Below are positions 41,338-52,078 of a stretch of 64,000 nt of DNA, in pieces; the first letter of the stretch is position 1; each line of letters begins with the position of its first letter. The DNA comes from Diplonema papillatum (taxonomy: Eukaryota; Euglenozoa; Diplonemea; Diplonemida; Diplonemidae). The notes under the pieces are model-generated. The model was not told the origin of the DNA. It saw only the letters and a program-made list of their open reading frames with translations, and ran no database searches. The position numbers and the translations under genes were made by a program. The stretch lies in contig JAPJBO010000401.1 of assembly GCA_030068145.1 (NCBI GenBank), positions 1 through 64,000 of the forward strand, in the 5' to 3' direction.

Positions 41338-42651
41338 TTACAGCGTCGTGCAGAGTTCTTTCCAATACTTTCGTTGGATTGGAAGACGCGTATATGCGTC
41401 CGCAGGCATGCTCTTCGTCGGAACAAAAAAGAGCTTCAGATGGTTCCCCTGTCTCTTCAAGGTGTCTTGCAACGCTTTCAACCAGGGTATCGCAGCGTAC
41501 TTGAGGGAGTACCCTTTCCGCACAATGCCTATCACGGCCCTGTTGTCGACTCCCACCACGAGTAGGGTGTTCTCCTGGGGCTGACCCCGAACCAACATGA
41601 ATAGAGCGTACAGCTCCTTCAGATAAATTGGAGACAAAGCCAAACATCTCGGGAAGATTCCGTAGTGTGCTTGGCCGTCGATGTAGGCCCAACCGACACC
41701 ACTCGCATCTGAAAATCCGAAAGCCCTGTCTGCAGGGAGCGCCTGCCAGAATACGAAAGCATTTTCCTCCAAGTGGTGCACCGTCTGACGAAGGAGGCGG
41801 AGAAGCTCCCCATCCAATGTCTTCCAGCTTCGCCAGAATTCGCTATCTCTAAGGTTACCATTTCGGGTGATGCCCGACATCCAGTGCAGCAGCTGCAGCA
41901 GATCGGCAAATGGCAGCCTCAACACATGCTGTCTCCAGATGAGACACCCTGCGAGCCGCCACCACGACCGTAACGGAGCACCTGGGGCGAGCAAGAGTCT
42001 CTTGGCCGGTCCTATGACCTTCTCAACCCACGAGGGATCCAAGCGCCACTTCTTGTCGCTCAGGTTAACCTGCAAGCCGAGCGTTATGAAGACGGAAGAA
42101 GGCTCCTTCTTCTCCCCAATTACAATCCCGTAATCGGAACACAGTTCCTCAAACCTGCTACGAATCCTTTCCAGAACGACTTGGTCGTTGCTTAGGAAAA
42201 AACAGTTGTCGATCCAAGCGAAGCTATCCGACTCTGCTTGGTAACCCTCCGTGGCGAGCTGTGCAATCGACTCGGACACTGCCTGAGCCAGCTGAGGGGC
42301 GCCCCGGTATCCCATCGGCAAGACCTTCAATCGGTAAATCTTGTTGTCCACCCGGAAACAGAAGTAGCGTCGAACCTGTTCATTCAGTGGAAACTGGAAG
42401 AAAAATGACTTAAAGTCATATTCCGCCAAGTAATCGAAACCCATCATTTTTTCTATCATCGATGGGTAGGAAGGCAGTTTACATGGCGGGCATGGGGTGT
42501 GAGCAGTTGCCGCGTTCACGCCGGTGCATGCCAGAATGAACCGAAGTTGTCCCTTTTTAGACTTTTCGACACAGAAGGCGGAGTGACACCATCTTCCCGT
42601 CTCCTTCCTACGAACTTTCTCAACGATGCCGAGGTTGAGTAAGCGAGACAC
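41338..42651 (-). CDS. Retroelement reverse transcriptase-RNase H frame
   Basis: A 437-residue frame. The RT part includes FILACTGVNAAT, YLAEYDFKSFFFQFPL and VLPMGYRGAPQLAQ. The RNase H part includes AFGFSDASGVGWAYIDG, YLKELYALFMLV and VVGVDNRAVIGIV. Domain order is RT then RNase H, as in DIRS-class and LTR elements. It is the promoter-distal frame of the element. Assigned by motif reading. Confidence 0.85.
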   Translation of the reverse strand: MSRLLNLGIVEKVRRKETGRWCHSAFCVEKSKKGQLRFILACTGVNAATAHTPCPPCKLPSYPSMIEKMMGFDYLAEYDFKSFFFQFPLNEQVRRYFCFRVDNKIYRLKVLPMGYRGAPQLAQAVSESIAQLATEGYQAESDSFAWIDNCFFLSNDQVVLERIRSRFEELCSDYGIVIGEKKEPSSVFITLGLQVNLSDKKWRLDPSWVEKVIGPAKRLLLAPGAPLRSWWRLAGCLIWRQHVLRLPFADLLQLLHWMSGITRNGNLRDSEFWRSWKTLDGELLRLLRQTVHHLEENAFVFWQALPADRAFGFSDASGVGWAYIDGQAHYGIFPRCLALSPIYLKELYALFMLVRGQPQENTLLVVGVDNRAVIGIVRKGYSLKYAAIPWLKALQDTLKRQGNHLKLFFVPTKSMPADAYTRLPIQRKYWKELCTTL

Positions 42652-42822
42652 GTGAGGCGAGAGTTTCTTGTTCGCCGGACCCGGAACGGTAGGCCGGCCA
42701 CTACCTATCAGGGAGCGAATCTTGGCTTCTTGGACCCACTCGAAGTTGGGCCTCAGCGCCGGGAGGTCTGATACAAGGTCTGGTGCCCAGGGGACATTCG
42801 GTACCCGAGTGGATCAGGCACT

Positions 42823-43524
42823 TCACTTTTGAAGTAGGCTCAGCGGAGCAGCAGAATCCTGGGCAGCCCCCCACAAGTGATGAGGGATGTACTGGCGGGT
42901 CGTTTCCACACTCTTGTGGCGACCCACCACCTGTGCCGCCTGCTCCCCCAATTCCGAGAAGCGAGCCACCCACGTCAATGCCGAATGCCGAAGGCCGTGC
43001 GACGTCAGATCGAGTCGAGCTCGCAGGACCATGTTGTACCGAGTGGTCCGAAGGTCGGGGTAGAACATGTACTTCTCGCCCAGCTGCAAACGGGCGTTCC
43101 ACCAATCCAGCATCCACCTGACGAACCTTCCCGTCCTTTGCAGCAACAAAGGCTGTCCGCGACCGCTCTGATCCGTCTTCCCGTTGACCAACATTACTAG
43201 CACAAGGTTCTGGTCTCGAGGGCACAACAGGATGTGCTTCGTTTCGAGCCGGATCAGGTCGATTAGTCGAGCCCCGAGACTCCATTGGGTCGCCAGGGCG
43301 GCGCGATAGAGCCCAGTCATCTCGCGGACCGCTTCCTCCACCTGCTGGTTGCCCACCAATGTGCGAGACGTAAGAGCCCTGCGTTCGTACTCTTTTAGCT
43401 CGCGGCTCAGAGTTCTTCGGAACGCAGCCGTCGGGTCGATTGACAGCATCCGACGATACGTCATGTACTGCCGAGCGGACTGCGTCTGGAGCTCTCCCTT
43501 TTCCAGCTTCAGCTGGAGCCACAT
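42823..43524 (-). CDS. Retroelement tyrosine recombinase frame
   Basis: A 233-residue frame with the tyrosine-recombinase signature: an Arg in GARLIDLIRLETKHIL, the box TSHGLRHSALTW (HxxR), then VVGRHKSVETTRQYI with the candidate nucleophile Tyr. In this class it replaces the integrase of LTR elements and inserts a circular DNA copy. It lies between the gag-like and RT frames. Confidence 0.85.
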   Translation of the reverse strand: MWLQLKLEKGELQTQSARQYMTYRRMLSIDPTAAFRRTLSRELKEYERRALTSRTLVGNQQVEEAVREMTGLYRAALATQWSLGARLIDLIRLETKHILLCPRDQNLVLVMLVNGKTDQSGRGQPLLLQRTGRFVRWMLDWWNARLQLGEKYMFYPDLRTTRYNMVLRARLDLTSHGLRHSALTWVARFSELGEQAAQVVGRHKSVETTRQYIPHHLWGAAQDSAAPLSLLQK

Positions 43525-43758
43525 GAGGAAGATGTGGTCCTCGGGCAGGTGAGGATGGCTCCTTCTGACCAGAGAGGCGAAAGCCTCGCTGCGTGTCTGT
43601 ACACTGGAGAGCGCAGCTGAGTTCGCATAGCACTGCGAAGCTCTTTCCAGAACTCTCCGGTGGAGATAAGGTATCTCGTCGGCAGAAATCCGTTCCCGTT
43701 TTCGGGAATTTGAAGCTGGGAGTGGAAGCCGGTAGCGGGTCGGAGCAGGTAGGTTGAG

Positions 43759-44295
43759 TCACCCCCTTTTCGCCTTCTTTACACGGTTCTCCTTCTCCAC
43801 TTCGTTTTTTGGTGCCTGCGGGGTCTTTACCTGCAATAAGGCGTTTTGGAGATTGGTGGCCCACCGGTCGTCCATACCCCCGAACTTCACCTTTCGGGCC
43901 CTGCCCTCATAGAGCGAGGAGGACTCGCCGGAGCCACCAGTTCTGAACCGAAGACGGTTCGACTCCATCCGGACGATGGTAGCCTGCATGGCCTGAAGCA
44001 CGGGAGGGTTGTTGTGAGCAACAGGCAGAAGAGCCCACAGAGAGTCGTAAGACGACCTCAGCTCATGCCGGTACGCCTGCCCCGCCTCGTTCACCTCTAA
44101 CGCCTCACCAAACCGGCGGGTGAGGTCATTGCGTAGGGAGAGCCGGCCCCCCGAAGTCTTCAGCAAGGGGGCCCACGTCTGGACTCGTCGCGCGTCTACT
44201 TCGGCATTCTCAGCAGCCTCTGCCTCCTGGCGGTCTCGGGCAGCATCTGCCTTGAGTTTCGACAGCTCAGACTGGGTGCCTGTGAGCTGGTGCAA
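43759..44295 (-). CDS. Retroelement gag-like frame 2
   Basis: A 178-residue frame with a predicted coiled-coil start (GTQSELSKLKADAARDRQEA), a helical middle and a basic tail ending ENRVKKAKRG. The composition suits a nucleic-acid-binding structural protein. It overlaps the preceding frame by about 100 bases. Confidence 0.55.
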   Translation of the reverse strand: MHQLTGTQSELSKLKADAARDRQEAEAAENAEVDARRVQTWAPLLKTSGGRLSLRNDLTRRFGEALEVNEAGQAYRHELRSSYDSLWALLPVAHNNPPVLQAMQATIVRMESNRLRFRTGGSGESSSLYEGRARKVKFGGMDDRWATNLQNALLQVKTPQAPKNEVEKENRVKKAKRG

Positions 44296-44720
44296 AAGGA
44301 GAGAAAAGGGCGCCTTCCAGGGTCCATCTGGAAGATTCTCCAGGACCGCCTGTAGGGCTCCGCCCTCGTCCTCATCCTCGTCGGGAACTCGATTGGGCCC
44401 TCGAGGTCGTCGGCCATGGCTGCGCGCTTGTTTCGGTCAGCAAGGCAGCAACAGACTGGACAGCTCCAGTTGTCGTCCTTAATGCTTTCCAAGAAGCTTG
44501 CAGCGTCCGGTCCCAACTTCTTGGTTACGCATCCTGCAGATGCGACGTAACCGCAAGAAGCACACCTCGACGAGGTGTCCGGCCTGTGTGCAATGCTGCA
44601 CGTCGCGAATATGCATTCGCTCTCCGCTTCATCGTAATCCTCCCCGCGGGGGAGTTTCACGACGGGGATAGCACCCCATTCGACTTCTCCCTCGAGGATG
44701 TCAGTCCGAGTTAGTGCCAT
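44196..44720 (-). CDS. Retroelement gag-like frame 1, Cys-rich
   Basis: A frame of 175 codons starting MALTRTDILEGEVEWG just inside the terminal repeat. Clustered Cys/His (CSIAHRPDTSSRCASCGYV, then NWSCPVCCCL) suggest a zinc-binding PHD/RING-like fold, known from several DIRS-class first frames. Confidence 0.55.
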   Translation of the reverse strand: MALTRTDILEGEVEWGAIPVVKLPRGEDYDEAESECIFATCSIAHRPDTSSRCASCGYVASAGCVTKKLGPDAASFLESIKDDNWSCPVCCCLADRNKRAAMADDLEGPIEFPTRMRTRAEPYRRSWRIFQMDPGRRPFLSFCTSSQAPSLSCRNSRQMLPETARRQRLLRMPK

Positions 44721-44870
44721 TTTTTTGTTTGTACGTGCCGGGGGAGGATTAGCCTGTTTGTGAGTGATAGTGAGTGAATATGATCGGTAGGCTAATCTTC
44801 TCCCAAACACGCTGCCAGCGTTCTCTTTCGTGTTTACAATTAATTGTTATTACGAAAAACATTCCTGTCG

Positions 44871-45455
44871 TCCTCATAGGCGGCACGCAGTACCGGAGAA
44901 GAGCTGCTCAGACCAATGTTCGTGCAGTTCTGGGACACGCTTTGTGGAAAGTGAGGAAGAAAAACGGTTCGACATTTTTGCATGACGACAAGCACAGACG
45001 GTAGCCCCGCTGTCCCCGCTTTCCCTCGATCCGAGCCTGTCCTTCCCTCCTACACGTAGGAGCATCGTGTCCTTCAGCACTGCTGAAAGAAAATTCGAAC
45101 CTACAGAGCACAATCTCACTCTAGCTGTTCTGCCATTATATGGGCGTCTCCGCGACCAATGAACCCCCTTTCTTCTTGTATTGGTGAGGCATGGTGCGCG
45201 AGACAAGCGTTTTTTTTCTACTTTTTTGCTGCCTGTGTGGTGGCCTTGAGCAGCGGTGGGGTAAAAGGGTGGCACGACTTTGGACAGCAATTTTGAATTC
45301 GCGTTTTATACTCGTTTTAGGGCTCTACACTCGATTTTAGGCTCGAAAACCCTGTGGAAATGACGGTGTGGGGTGCTCTACAGGGGGCCAGGTCCCCAGG
45401 CGGCCCTAGTATGATGAACTTTGAAAAATGCCCAATTGGGACACAGATTGACCCC
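44871..45455. other. Unassigned sequence
   Basis: No gene is supported. It ends in GACCCCCCCTAGG, at the start of the next TIR element. Confidence 0.4.
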
Positions 45456-46953
45456 CCCTAGGCATAGTGGTCAAACGATTCGCATGCGATAATAATTATC
45501 GCATTATCGCATAAAATTATCGCATATAATCGGCATGCGATAATATGCGATAATTCATAATACTGTATTTGTACAGAGGATGTACCCCTGTAGGGGTGGG
45601 TTCCGGGGGAAAGTTTGTGTCCGGGTTTGTAGCAAGAGTGCTATGAGAACCTTTCTGTCAACCACATCCAGATTCCGTTGCCGCCCCAATCCCGCCAGCC
45701 CAGTAGATCGTGCCAGCTGATACTACGACAGATGAAGTTGTTCAGATGCTCCCCAGACGCAAGAAGCATAATATTATGGAGGTCTTCAGAAGACAACAGG
45801 ACCATGAGCCGGCTTGCACGAAGGCAGTGTCATGCTGGAACTCGACACACAGCCGACAAACAAGACCCGCCATGACTTGTACTTCGGCGAGCCCCAGTGA
45901 AACAGCCGGAACCAGATAAACGCCGTAAGAGATGTCGACGCACCAGCGCTAAAAAGAGGCAGGCCATCAGCACTGGTCGACTTCGGCGTTGCTGACACGG
46001 GAGCCTCAGCCTTCCCGGGAAGTGGCGACAAGGTGTATGCTCTTACGCTGCCTGGGTACGCCGCAATGCCGGGATCATGCACCGCCCACGTTTTGCAGCT
46101 GGAAGGAGGACGAAAGTGATGTTAAACGGCATAGAAGCAGTTTGCTCCAAACCCGTGTATCTGCAGGACGTACCCTTCGCTCAATGGAAACTGACGTTTC
46201 CCATCAAGGCGTTAGCCGCCGCCGTAGGCCGTGCAGTTGCAAAGAAGAAGAGAGCCCGCAGCTACGCGATCCCGCGAGGTGAGCTCACCCACCAGCCAGA
46301 GGTTGGCATTGCAAGAGGCATCTGTCTGTCGTCGGGTTGCTGACGATGGTCTCAGCTATGAGTAGGGTACGGAAGTGGGTGCGAAGTCATGGATATGTCA
46401 GGCGGCGCCTACCAGTGCAAGAGTTGTTCGGTGGACGACTTCCGGATGAAGCAGGAGAAAATACAAGGAACTCTGAGAGCGTGATGGACACCCACAACGT
46501 ACCGAAGCTTCTGCACACCAGCCACCACCAACCAAGGCGGTTCGCGCAAGAAGGGATCGAGCCATGGTAGTTGTCAAGTTAGGTGACACTGGTAGTGGTC
46601 GGATGTCAGTTGTCGAAGCGTCACGGTAGCATGGCGGATGACCGACGCATTCTAGAGGAGTGTACGAGTGAGAAAGGCTCGCAACGAGCTCCGCGGACTC
46701 CTTTTCTCACTTTCTGCGCCTGACAAGCCATCCTGCCTCTCCGGGTCTCCCAAGAAGTCTGCGATAATGTGCGATAATCGTGCGATAAACGTGCGATAAT
46801 CATTATCGCACGTGCGATAATGTGCGATAATATGCGATAATACGCGATAATATGCGATAATCGTGCGATAATGCGAATGAAAATGCGATAATTGGCGCCA
46901 AAATCCCAAATGCGATAATATGCGATAATGCGAATCGTTTGACCACTATGCCA
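45456..46953. mobile_element. TIR element C with GCGATAAT subterminal arrays
   Basis: The left end reads TAGGCATAGTGGTCAAACGA plus TTCGCAT; the right end in complement is TTGGCATAGTGGTCAAACGA plus TTCGCAT. Both ends carry arrays of TGCGATAAT (45486-45555 and 46758-46930), longer on the right. The interior has only short frames, one with an ADTGAS stretch (about 45985) that is too weak to assign. It is probably non-autonomous. Confidence 0.78.
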
Positions 46954-48869
46954 AGGGGGGGGGGGGGGGTTTCCCCCGCCCGGGGGCTTTCAGTGTAAAT
47001 TTTGTTAGGTAGGGCGCTGCCCTACCTGGTTGCAGGCATGACAATTGGTCTGATCGGCAGACCTTCTAAAAATCAGCCGGCCGATTGTCGGCCGGTTGGG
47101 TTTTCAGTTTCTTCCGGCCGAAATCGTCCGCTTACTTTTCCTTAGCGCGAACACTGGTTGTGTTGTTTCTCTCCCATCTCTTTTGTCCGCGTCAAAAAAT
47201 GAGCCCCGGGCGGCCCTCCGACGCGGCTTGTCTGAGCGGCGTGACTTGGCCCAGGGGGCAAGGGTTGTCTTGTCTTTTTTGCTTTTTGGTTGTCGAGACG
47301 ATGCCCAAGGGGGGTGGGCAGATTTATTCCGGCACCGTCCGAGTGTGCTCTGCGACCAAAAACAGGGTTTTGAGCTGAGGAGGAGGCTTGCAGGGTGGAG
47401 TCAGGCTCCGAATCGGCCTCAGGATGAGGGTTCCGAGCACACCCCCACCTGCACAGTTTCGTACGTTGCCGGAAGCCTTCTGCCCAACCCCATCTTCTAC
47501 TTTGCTCTCAGCGTCTTTTTCGTGCCTTTCAACTGTGACATAAGTACACCTTTCGGATCACCTGTGGGTTTCAGATATCGGTCGTCGTGGATCAAACCCG
47601 CGATTGCAGCGATCTGGAAGCACACAAGGATACTATCCACGAAGCGATCAGTTCACGTTTTCCCACATGCGCAGAGTGTCCTGCTCGTGGTATTGAACCG
47701 ACCCGTGCATGGATAGGCCAGGCTGTCTATTCAAGAGTGCGGTTGTACTGAACGGACCATTTCCAAGACTGCGGTTGCGCAGGAAATGCCGAACGAAGCC
47801 AACAAAAAACTGGAGGTTTCATATCAGCTAAACCCGACCAAGGATGGAGAAGCCAACGTGGAGTACTGGACCAGAGAGAGAAGCATACCCTGCACGGGGG
47901 GACCAGTCTCATCAGCTGGAGCCTGAGCTGAAACTGAAAGGCGGGAGCCAAGGCCCGCTTTTCGGGTGTATGATTGTTATTGACGTGCGTTCTGAGGTCC
48001 GGTTTTCAGGTGCCTCGGGGGGCATTCCTTCGTTCTCAGAGCCAAGACATCCACCGTTAAGTGTTGCCACCCTCGATCAACCGCAGTTGATTTGACGGAA
48101 AGCATTGTTTGCGCTCGGAGGTTTCCGATTTCCTTCACGGCCCACAATTACTATCAGCGGGATACTAGTACCGGATTAACGGAGTAGATTCGAACGCTTC
48201 TTCGTTGAACGTTGCATGTTTTTTTCGTGCGATCCGACCCCTTTTCGGACCTACACTGTATGCAGAAATGATTTTGCGTGGCTTGCCCTCATATTATTCA
48301 CATTGATACTATCCCCCCTCTAGCAGTCTCTCGGGTTTAGCAGCGGCTACCGAATAATGCCGTGGCACCGTCCTTTGCACGTCTGCTTTTCGTAGAAGCG
48401 AGGTAAAAGGAGTCCAGGACTCCGCAGTAGAACCATGCTACGGTTCCTCGAATCCTCCTTCCTTCGTCCGTATAAAAAAAGGATGGTTGAGACTGGGTTG
48501 TGGGAGGTCGGTTCTTGTTGTTGATCTTGGTCTACGTTGGAGGCTTGCGTGACAAGACCCGTCGATGCCCTGTGTGTGCGCATGGAAGGGGATGCAGCCC
48601 GCGGCTCGAAGAAATAGCCTGTCCAGCCTGCACTCTATTGTTTGCTCCTAGAGAGAGAACCTGTGTGCCAACTACGAGACGTTGACAACAAATTAACGGA
48701 AATAAGTTGGCCCGGAAGAAATGGACCAACTCACCTATTTTGGGCTCTGGCGGTCCAACTTTTGTCCGGTCCAACTTTTTTCGGGGGGCCCTGTGTACTT
48801 GTTGAAATTTCGCGGCTGGCGTAGGTAATCACAAGCCCTTCCTTGGGTGGAAGGATGTTTGATCGCGCC
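46954..48869. other. Unassigned sequence
   Basis: It begins with a G run (46954-46970) and includes short palindromes (CAGCCGGCCGATTGTCGGCC near 47075; AGGTAGGGCGCTGCCCTACCT near 47009). A 206-codon plus-strand frame (47096-47716) has no recognisable domain and I do not call it. Confidence 0.4.
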
Positions 48870-51300
48870 GGTTGCGGTGGTGAAATTTCGCGGCTGGCGT
48901 AAGCAGCCACAGCTGGTAACCGGCGCTGTGTGTAACGGCAGCGAAGATACCAGCTAGCCATGGGCAGAAAATGACGAGCTCTCGTAACTGCGCCGGAAGA
49001 CAAACGACCACAGTCTTCGCTGGTAATCGGCGCTCGTGTGTAACGGCAGCAAGATACCAGCGAACTGAGCGCCCTTGGGCGGACAATGGCTACAGGCTCT
49101 CGTATCTGCGCCGGAAGATAAGCAGCCACAGCTGGTAACCGACGCTGTGTGCAACGGCAGCGAAGACACCAACTAGCCCACGGGCAGAAAAGGACTACGA
49201 GCTCTCGCAACTGCGCCGGAAGGCAGCTGGGAATCGGCGCTTGCGCAGCGGCGAAGATACCAGCAAACGGCCTGTAACAGCTCGCAAGCAAGTGATCCCG
49301 CGGCGATTGTCACAGCGTCGGAAGACAAACGACCACAGTCTTAGCTGGTAATCGGCGCTCGTGTGTAACGGCAGCAAGATACCAGCGAACTGAGCGCCCT
49401 TGGGCGGACAATGGCTACAGGCTCTCGTATCTGCGCCGGAAGATAAGCAGCCACAGCTGGTAACCGACGCTGTGTGCAACGGCAGCGAAGACACCAACTA
49501 GCCCACGGGCAGAAAAGGACTACGAGCTCTCGCAACTGCGCCGGAAGGCAGCTGGGAATCGGCGCTTGCGCAGCGGCGAAGATACCAGCAAACGGCCTGT
49601 AACAGCTCGCAAGCAAGTGATCCCGCGGCGATCGTCACAGCGTCGGAAGACAAACGACCACAGTCTTAGCTGGTAATCGGCGCTCGTGTGTAACGGCAGC
49701 AAGATACCAGCGAACTGAGCGCCCTTGGGCGGACAATGGCTACAGGCTCTCGTATCTGCGCCGGAAGATAAGCAGCCACAGCTGGTAACCGACGCTGTGT
49801 GCAACGGCAGCGAAGACACCAACTAGCCCACGGGCAGAAAAGGACTACGAGCTCTCGCAACTGCGCCGGAAGGCAGCTGGGAATCGGCGCTTGCGCAGCG
49901 GCGAAGATACCAGCAAACGGCCTGTAACAGCTCGCAAGCAAGTGATCCCGCGGCGATCGTCACAGCGTCGGAAGACAAACGACCACAGTCTTAGCTGGTA
50001 ATCGGCGCTCGTGTGTAACGGCAGCAAGATACCAGCGAACTGAGCGCCCTTGGGCGGACAATGGCTACAGGCTCTCGTATCTGCGCCGGAAGATAAGCAG
50101 CCACAGCTGGTAACCGACGCTGTGTGTAACGGCAGCGAAGACACCAACTAGCCCACGGGCAGAAAAGGACTACGAGCTCTCGCAACTGCGCCGGAAGGCA
50201 GCTGGGAATCGGCGCTTGCGCAGCGGCGAAGATACCAGCACACGGCCTGTAACAGCTCGCAAGCAAGTGATCCCGCGGCGATCGTCACAGCGTCGGAAGA
50301 CAAACGACCACAGTCTTAGCTGGTAATCGGCGCTCGTTTGCAACGGCGGCGGAGATACCAGCGCAGCGCCCGTGGCAGCAAAATGACACGCTCTCGTGAC
50401 TGCGCCGGAAGACAAACAGCCACAGCCACGCCTGGGAGGGAACCGGCGCTCGTTTGTAACGGCGGCGGAGATACCAGCTAGCGCCCGTGGGCAGCAAAAT
50501 GACTGCGCCGGACGACAAACGGCCACAGCCACGCCTGGGAACCGGCGTTCGTAGACGCTCTCGTGACTGCGCCGGAAAAGTCGGTATTCGGCGCTCGTGC
50601 GTCAACGACGGCGAAGATACCTGCTCCGGAAAGGCCGAACCTGTGGCGACAGATACGAGCGACGACCCAGCGCCCATGGGAGCTAATGACTACAGGCTCT
50701 CGTATCTGCGCCGGAAGATGAGCAGCCACGGCTGGTAGCCGGCGCTGTGTGTAACGGCAGCGAAGACACTAGCTAGCCCGTGGGCAGATAAGGACTACGA
50801 GCTCCCGTTACTGCGCCGGGAGACAAACGACCTCTGCTGGTAAAAAAACATCAGCGCTTGTGCAACGACGAAGACGCGGCGAAGATACCTGCTCCGGAAA
50901 GGCCGAACCTGTGGCGACAGATACGAGCGACGACCCAGCGCCCATGGGAGCCAATGACTACAGGCTCTCGTATCTGCGCCGGAAGATAAGCAGCCACGGC
51001 TGGTAACCGGCGCTGTGTGTAACGGCAGCGAAGACACTAGCTAGCCCGTGGGCAGATAAGGACTACGAGCTCTCGTAACTGCGCCGGGAGACAAACGACC
51101 TTAGCTGGTAAAAAACATCAGCGCTTGTGCAACGGCGAAGACGCGGCAAAGATACCTGCTCCGGAAAAGGCCGAACCCGTACCCCCAACGGCGACGACCC
51201 AGCAGCGGCGCTCGTGTGCAACGGTGGCGAAGACACCTTCTTCCGTCGGCTCACGCGCTGCGTACGGCGGCGGCTCCCGCCTGAGTGGGAAGATCCAGCA
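48870..51300. repeat. Satellite with 325-bp higher-order unit
   Basis: Monomers of about 108 bp share GGTAA.CGGCGCT.TGTG.AACGGC, GATACCAGC and CTCTCGTA.CTGCGCCGGAAG. Sets of three monomers repeat almost exactly every 325 bp (for example at 49195, 49520, 49845 and 50170). Toward the right another higher-order form of about 270 bp appears (50615, 50886, 51145). Because 325 is not a multiple of three, the open minus-strand frames are not genes. Confidence 0.93.
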
Positions 51301-51582
51301 GACAAATTCCAAAACCCTGCCACCGGCACGGCTTCACATCACGACGCAGCAGCTGTCCATTTCCTGTTTTGTGTTGTTGGGGCTGGCTTGCGAACGCGCT
51401 GATTTTCGCTGAATTGCCTTACCGTTGCGGGGGGAAAACTTAGTATAATGTTTCGAGACTGGAGGTCCTATGAACATGCAATGTGAATAGCCTCTATTCG
51501 AGCCAACCCGGCTTTTTTGGTGCAAAAGTGTATTGTTTTTCGGAATGCGCCGAGCTAGCTTTTTTTTTCCCGTCCAAAAGGT
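51301..51582. other. Unassigned sequence
   Basis: It contains a partial AAAACTTAGTATAATGTTT hairpin-family trace at 51427. No gene is seen. Confidence 0.4.
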
Positions 51583-51653
51583 ATGCGGGTGGCACAGTGA
51601 CCGGGCGTAGGCCTTCAGGCCGGCGGGCCCGGGTTCGGACCCCGCCCATGACA
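51583..51653 (+). ncRNA. tRNA-like sequence, probable SINE head
   Basis: TGGCACAGTGACCGGG resembles the tRNA A box and D arm; GGGTTCGGACCCC resembles the B box and T arm at the right distance. The acceptor ends pair only partly, and the middle (GGCCTTCAGGCC) does not give a proper seven-base anticodon loop. This pattern is typical of tRNA-derived SINEs rather than a working tRNA. No second copy was found in the window. Confidence 0.5.
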
Positions 51654-51832
51654 CTTTTCCGGTCAAAGATTGTTTTCGAGGTTTTGTTGCATTTCCGGGT
51701 CCAATGTGCCCGAAATTTGCGTTTTTGCGGAGTTTCTCAGTATCTCGCGGTATTTGGGTCACCACGGGAAACGGAGTCGGGGGGGCCGGGGGGGTCTCCC
51801 CCCCGGGTACTGGCGCCGAACATGCCACCAGA

Positions 51833-51871
51833 ACCCGAACTTTGCTTCGCCCGAACTTAGCTTCGCCACAC
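51833..51871 (-). repeat. Inverted pair of the AAGTTCGGGCGAAGC unit
   Basis: CCCGAACTTTGCTTCGCCCG continuing to AACTTAGCTTCGCC is the reverse complement of the minisatellite unit at 53000-53395. Confidence 0.7.
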
Positions 51872-52078
51872 CTGGACAAGACAAAAACGAGAACAATTAG
51901 TCCGCGACATGGGAAGCGATGGGCATCCCACACTTCCCGACAAACATTCGACGCGACAGGCTATCCTTCGAACTCCAGACCAAACATGTTGATTTTCAAC
52001 TGAAACCTCTCCGTCCGCCGCCTATTTCACCAGTTCCAGAAGTTCTGACGAACGACGCAATACACTTGTGTAAGTGTA

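Larger units (their letters stand above)
41200..44870 (-). mobile_element. Tyrosine-recombinase retroelement (DIRS/PAT/Ngaro class)
   Basis: An element of about 3.65 kb read on the minus strand, with gag-like frames, a tyrosine recombinase and a reverse transcriptase-RNase H, and no integrase or LTR pair. A 42-bp sequence starting GCGTTCTCTTTCGTGTTTAC is identical at 41231-41272 and 44818-44859, and a second block (GTTTGTACGTGCCGG) is shared by 41286-41304 and 44727-44741. This is the split-direct-repeat style of PAT/Ngaro elements. It looks essentially whole, with few or no obvious breaks, and identical ends indicate a recent insertion. Confidence 0.85.

Noticed and set aside
42701-43864. 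A 387-codon frame overlapping the retroelement recombinase
   Set aside because: It is in a different frame from the recognised recombinase and has no domain.
45960-46120. ADTGAS stretch inside TIR element C, possibly retropepsin-like
   Set aside because: A single short motif without supporting domains; could be chance or a small relic.
47096-47716. 206-codon plus-strand frame
   Set aside because: No domain, unlike coding composition, and it lies in repeat-edge sequence.
49195-50266. Recurrent 91-100-codon minus-strand frames
   Set aside because: They are satellite monomers; the 325-bp period is not a multiple of three, so the frame resets in each unit.
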